Assembly: GCF_011393025.1 (NCBI RefSeq)
Contig: NZ_JAAOEO010000002.1
Coordinates: forward strand, 124,001 to 188,000
Reading direction: 5' to 3'
Origin: Neobacillus terrae
GTDB lineage: Bacteria > Bacillota > Bacilli > Bacillales > Cytobacillaceae
Length of the DNA: 64,000 nt
Positions 61,784-64,000 of this stretch are shown piece after piece. Every line of letters starts with the position of its first letter. Position 1 is the first letter of the stretch. Under the pieces are notes generated by a model that ran no database searches, was not told the DNA's origin, and worked only from the letters and a program-made list of their open reading frames with translations. A program made the translations under genes and the position numbers.

Positions 61784-62854
61784 CTGCAAACACTTTTTAG
61801 GATTCTTATTATTTCTGCGGTTATTCTAATGGTCGGTTTTTATATGAATTTGAATGATCGCAGCAGTAAAGATGTTTTAATAAAAGAAAACTCCGGGGCC
61901 CATTATAAAGAACCGGAAGCTTTAAGAAGTCCCGACAAAACTTCTACTAATAAGCGAGAACAGCCAAGTGAAGGTTTATCCACATTAATAGGAAAAAATG
62001 TGGATGAATTAGTTAAACAGTGGGGGCAGCCTTCACGGATTGATCAAACCATCTATGGGTATGAATGGTATATCTACAAAAAGGATAATGCTCATTATTT
62101 TCAGGCTGGCGTGGAAAATAAGAAACTGGTAACTATTTACGCTGTCGGCAAGGATCTTAACGCTTCCCCATTTGAACTAGGGGAATCAGTTGAAGAGATT
62201 TTTAATACCCAGTTTTTTGATGCGAATATTAATATAACACTTGAAGGAAATATTTATCGATTTGAACTTAATGATACAGACCTGAACACACGGCCTCTAC
62301 TGCAGCTAGGCAATATTTTTGCCCAGCTGTATATTGATAAGTTTACAGGCACTCTTTCAAGTGTTCGTTTTCTTAATGCTGCAACTCTAGTCAAGCAAAG
62401 ACCCTATGAACTGGTTTACCGTGGCCAGCTTCTTGATCCAATTCAGCCTGATCAGGATAAATGGCACTCAATTGAAGAAGGTACCGAGAAAGAAATCTTT
62501 GATCTTACAAATGTATTACGTTCGCGTCATGATTTGAAGACATTGGATTGGGATGAAAAACTTTCTGAAGCTGCTTATGCGCACAGTGAAGACATGGCAG
62601 AGAATAATGATTTTTCCCATACTTCAAAGAAATTCGGTACGCTTTCAGATCGCCTGAAAAAAGCGGAGGTAACCTTTCAGTCTGCTGGAGAGAATATAGC
62701 AGCCAATTATACAGATGGACCGGCAGTAGTCGAAGGATGGCTGAACAGCAAAGGGCACCGTGACTCTCTGCTAAATAAGGATTTTACTCATTTGGGAGTT
62801 GGAGTTTACAAAAAGTATTATACTCAAAACTTTATCCAAAAGTATGAGAAATAA
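61784..62854 (+). CDS. ylbC: YlbC-type membrane-anchored CAP/SCP-domain protein
   Basis: 356 residues if started at CTG 61784. GGGGAGGGG lies six bases before the CTG and the added 15 codons complete a hydrophobic anchor (LFRILIISAVILMVGFYMNL). The first in-frame ATG at 61829 has no ribosome site and cuts that anchor in half. An N-terminal CAP-associated domain (about 65-215, LIGKNVDELVKQWGQPSRID) precedes a CAP/SCP domain (about 235-350) with His residues in YAHSEDMAENNDFSH, SAGENIAANYTDG and GHRDSLLNKDFTHLGVGVY. Extracytoplasmic; role unknown. Confidence 0.85.
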   Translation: MQTLFRILIISAVILMVGFYMNLNDRSSKDVLIKENSGAHYKEPEALRSPDKTSTNKREQPSEGLSTLIGKNVDELVKQWGQPSRIDQTIYGYEWYIYKKDNAHYFQAGVENKKLVTIYAVGKDLNASPFELGESVEEIFNTQFFDANINITLEGNIYRFELNDTDLNTRPLLQLGNIFAQLYIDKFTGTLSSVRFLNAATLVKQRPYELVYRGQLLDPIQPDQDKWHSIEEGTEKEIFDLTNVLRSRHDLKTLDWDEKLSEAAYAHSEDMAENNDFSHTSKKFGTLSDRLKKAEVTFQSAGENIAANYTDGPAVVEGWLNSKGHRDSLLNKDFTHLGVGVYKKYYTQNFIQKYEK

Positions 62855-62915
62855 AAATAAAAGCGTTGTCCCTGTTTAGCGATTTAAGTACAGAATAAGA
62901 ATGATTTTTCTTCAT

Positions 62916-62949
62916 AAAAAAAGGAAGCTTCAAACTGGAGCTTCCTTTT
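62916..62949. terminator. Bidirectional terminator after ylbC
   Basis: AAAAGGAAGCT/AGCTTCCTTTT with flanking A- and T-tracts. The stop codon of the minus-strand gene (62930) is inside it. Confidence 0.8.
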
Positions 62950-63316
62950 GATCTTTTACCGGATCCAGAGAGAAGTATCGGTTGCAGCAAAAGTATTTTT
63001 GGTTCCACTCCCCGATGAACTGATATCTTTTACCAATTTGAAATTCCTCGATTACAAAGTCTTTTGTAATTGGTGTCACTTTTTTAACAGCAGTTGATGA
63101 AGTCCCTGTTTCCACCTGAAGCTCCTGTACAAAAATAAAACGTTGATAATAAAATCTTTGTTTTTCACTGGATATTGACTTTATAACCCCTTCAACAATG
63201 GCTTCTTCATTAAAATGCCCTGAATTCTTCCACTTCATATCATTTTCTTTCATTTCTTTTCTTGTTAAAAGAAAAAAATATATACATATAATTGGAATAA
63301 CAATTGCTGTTACCAT
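62930..63316 (-). CDS. Small membrane-anchored protein of unknown function
   Basis: 128 residues. One N-terminal span (about 2-17, AIVIPIICIYFFLL), a basic turn (TRKEMKEND), then a soluble strand-rich domain (EEAIVEGVIKSISSEKQRFY, IGKRYQFIGEWNQKYFCCNR) that could be OB- or SH3-like. GGAGGGG lies 11 bases before the ATG. It is inserted between ylbC and ylbD on the opposite strand; not recognised from B. subtilis. Confidence 0.68.
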   Translation of the reverse strand: MVTAIVIPIICIYFFLLTRKEMKENDMKWKNSGHFNEEAIVEGVIKSISSEKQRFYYQRFIFVQELQVETGTSSTAVKKVTPITKDFVIEEFQIGKRYQFIGEWNQKYFCCNRYFSLDPVKDQKEAPV

Positions 63317-63494
63317 GCCAGTGTTAACCCCTCCGCAAACCGCCTATAGTACCTATATGGCGAGCTTCTGTATCCTTTTGATTTTACCACTATACGCCCA
63401 AATAAAACGAGACAAATTACAAAGAGGTTTCACCAATAATTAAAAGCTACATATGGTAATATAGGCGAGCGATTTATGACAGAGGTGAAAATTT

Positions 63495-63920
63495 ATGGAA
63501 CAAAAAAAATTGCACCCTTCTGTGTTGAAGTTCAGGGAGTTTGTGAGGAACAATCCGGAAGTTTTATCAGAGGTTAAAAGCGGAAAAACAAGCCTTCAGG
63601 ATTTGTATGAAGAATGGTATCTTCTAGGCGAAGAGGATGAGAGATGGCAGCAGTTTAAGGAAACAGGCAATTCCACGGAATCAGATGAAAAGAAAAACAG
63701 CAGCGGTGATAAGAAATCTGATTGGATGGGACAGATAGCTAATATGGCTAAAAAAATGGATCCTGTTCAGATGCAGGTATTTATTAATAATGCCAGCCAG
63801 GCGCTCGGGGCAATACAGGGAGTATTATCCCAGTTCCAGGGTTCAGGTCAAATAAATCAGCCTGGGCCATCAAAGCCTGCAGAAGGCCCAAAACATCCTT
63901 TTCAGTTTAGAAAAGATTAA
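63495..63920 (+). CDS. ylbD: YlbD-type spore coat protein
   Basis: 141 residues. HPSVLKFREFVRNNPEVLSE and LQDLYEEWYLLGEEDERW match the YlbD_coat family; the end is Gln/Gly/Pro-rich (FQGSGQINQPGPSKPAEG). Probably a sporulation coat-associated protein. GAGGTG precedes the ATG. It runs straight into ylbE. Confidence 0.9.
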   Translation: MEQKKLHPSVLKFREFVRNNPEVLSEVKSGKTSLQDLYEEWYLLGEEDERWQQFKETGNSTESDEKKNSSGDKKSDWMGQIANMAKKMDPVQMQVFINNASQALGAIQGVLSQFQGSGQINQPGPSKPAEGPKHPFQFRKD

Positions 63921-63937
63921 GAAAGGAACCAGATGTG

Positions 63938-64000
63938 ATGAGAAGAGAAGTCCTAGAATACTTGGATAGCAAAAAAGAATTAAAGCAGTTTGTTAGGGAA
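63938..64000 (+). CDS. ylbE: YlbE-like protein, 5' part only
   Basis: The first 21 codons (MRREVLEYLDSKKELKQFVR and one more) match the start of B. subtilis YlbE; the window ends here. AAAGGAACC precedes the ATG, 17 bases after ylbD, so the two form an operon. Confidence 0.85.
   Translation, partial: MRREVLEYLDSKKELKQFVRE

Overview
The window is a stretch of low-GC Gram-positive chromosome. Gene content and order follow the Bacillus subtilis backbone closely. In order it carries homologues of fadH(ykuF), ykuI, ykuJ, darB(ykuL), ccpC, dapH, dapL, ykuU, ykuV, ktrC, rnjA, rpoY, ykrA, def, ykyA, pdhABCD, SR1, speA, yktA, yktB, ykzI, suhB, ylaF, typA, ylaH, ylaI, ylaJ, phoH2(ylaK), ylaN, ftsW, ctaA, ctaBCDEFG, a ctaM-like gene and ylbA to ylbE. 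It is therefore a Bacillaceae core region. It is not B. subtilis itself, because several B. subtilis genes are missing (fadG after fadH, pycA between ftsW and ctaA) and the interspersed repeats belong to another Bacillus-type lineage. A Cytobacillus/Mesobacillus-like genus is a low-certainty guess. I saw no rRNA, tRNA, CRISPR array, transposase or prophage gene.

Layout. 1-9 kb: c-di-GMP and c-di-AMP signalling (a PAS-PAS-GGDEF-EAL protein, YkuI, DarB), a FadR-controlled fadH, and small membrane or secreted proteins. 9-19 kb: an MFS exporter, CcpC, the acetylase branch of lysine/diaminopimelate synthesis (dapH, dapL), a peroxiredoxin with its thioredoxin-like partner, a Rex-boxed cytochrome bd operon, and the K+ channel subunit KtrC. 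19-26 kb: RNase J1 and RNA polymerase epsilon, a previously unannotated 23-codon amphipathic peptide gene, a DMT transporter, a HAD phosphatase, peptide deformylase, a YjcZ-type spore peptide and YkyA. 26-32 kb: the pyruvate dehydrogenase operon behind a long, apparently structured leader. 32-40 kb: small proteins of unknown function, the dual-function RNA SR1 with its SR1P peptide, arginine decarboxylase and inositol monophosphatase. 40-50 kb: typA, PhoH2, YlaN and FtsW. 49-57.5 kb: haem A synthesis and the full caa3 oxidase operon with assembly factors. 57.5-59 kb: a heavily decayed GNAT acetyltransferase pseudogene beside an interspersed repeat. 59-64 kb: a permease-like protein and the ylb genes, ending inside ylbE.

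How it fits together. Many of the genes sit at the centre of carbon and energy regulation: PDH (pyruvate to acetyl-CoA), CcpC (citrate cycle repressor), SR1/SR1P (GapA partner, with a cre-like site over its start), FadR and Rex boxes, and two terminal oxidases. Both DarB and KtrC belong to families that bind c-di-AMP. Many genes use TTG or GTG starts. I reset starts where the Shine-Dalgarno spacing required it; one gene (ylbC) appears to start at CTG. Several inter-operon gaps hold two families of interspersed repeats. One member of the large nested-palindrome family lies inside the dapH-dapL gene pair.
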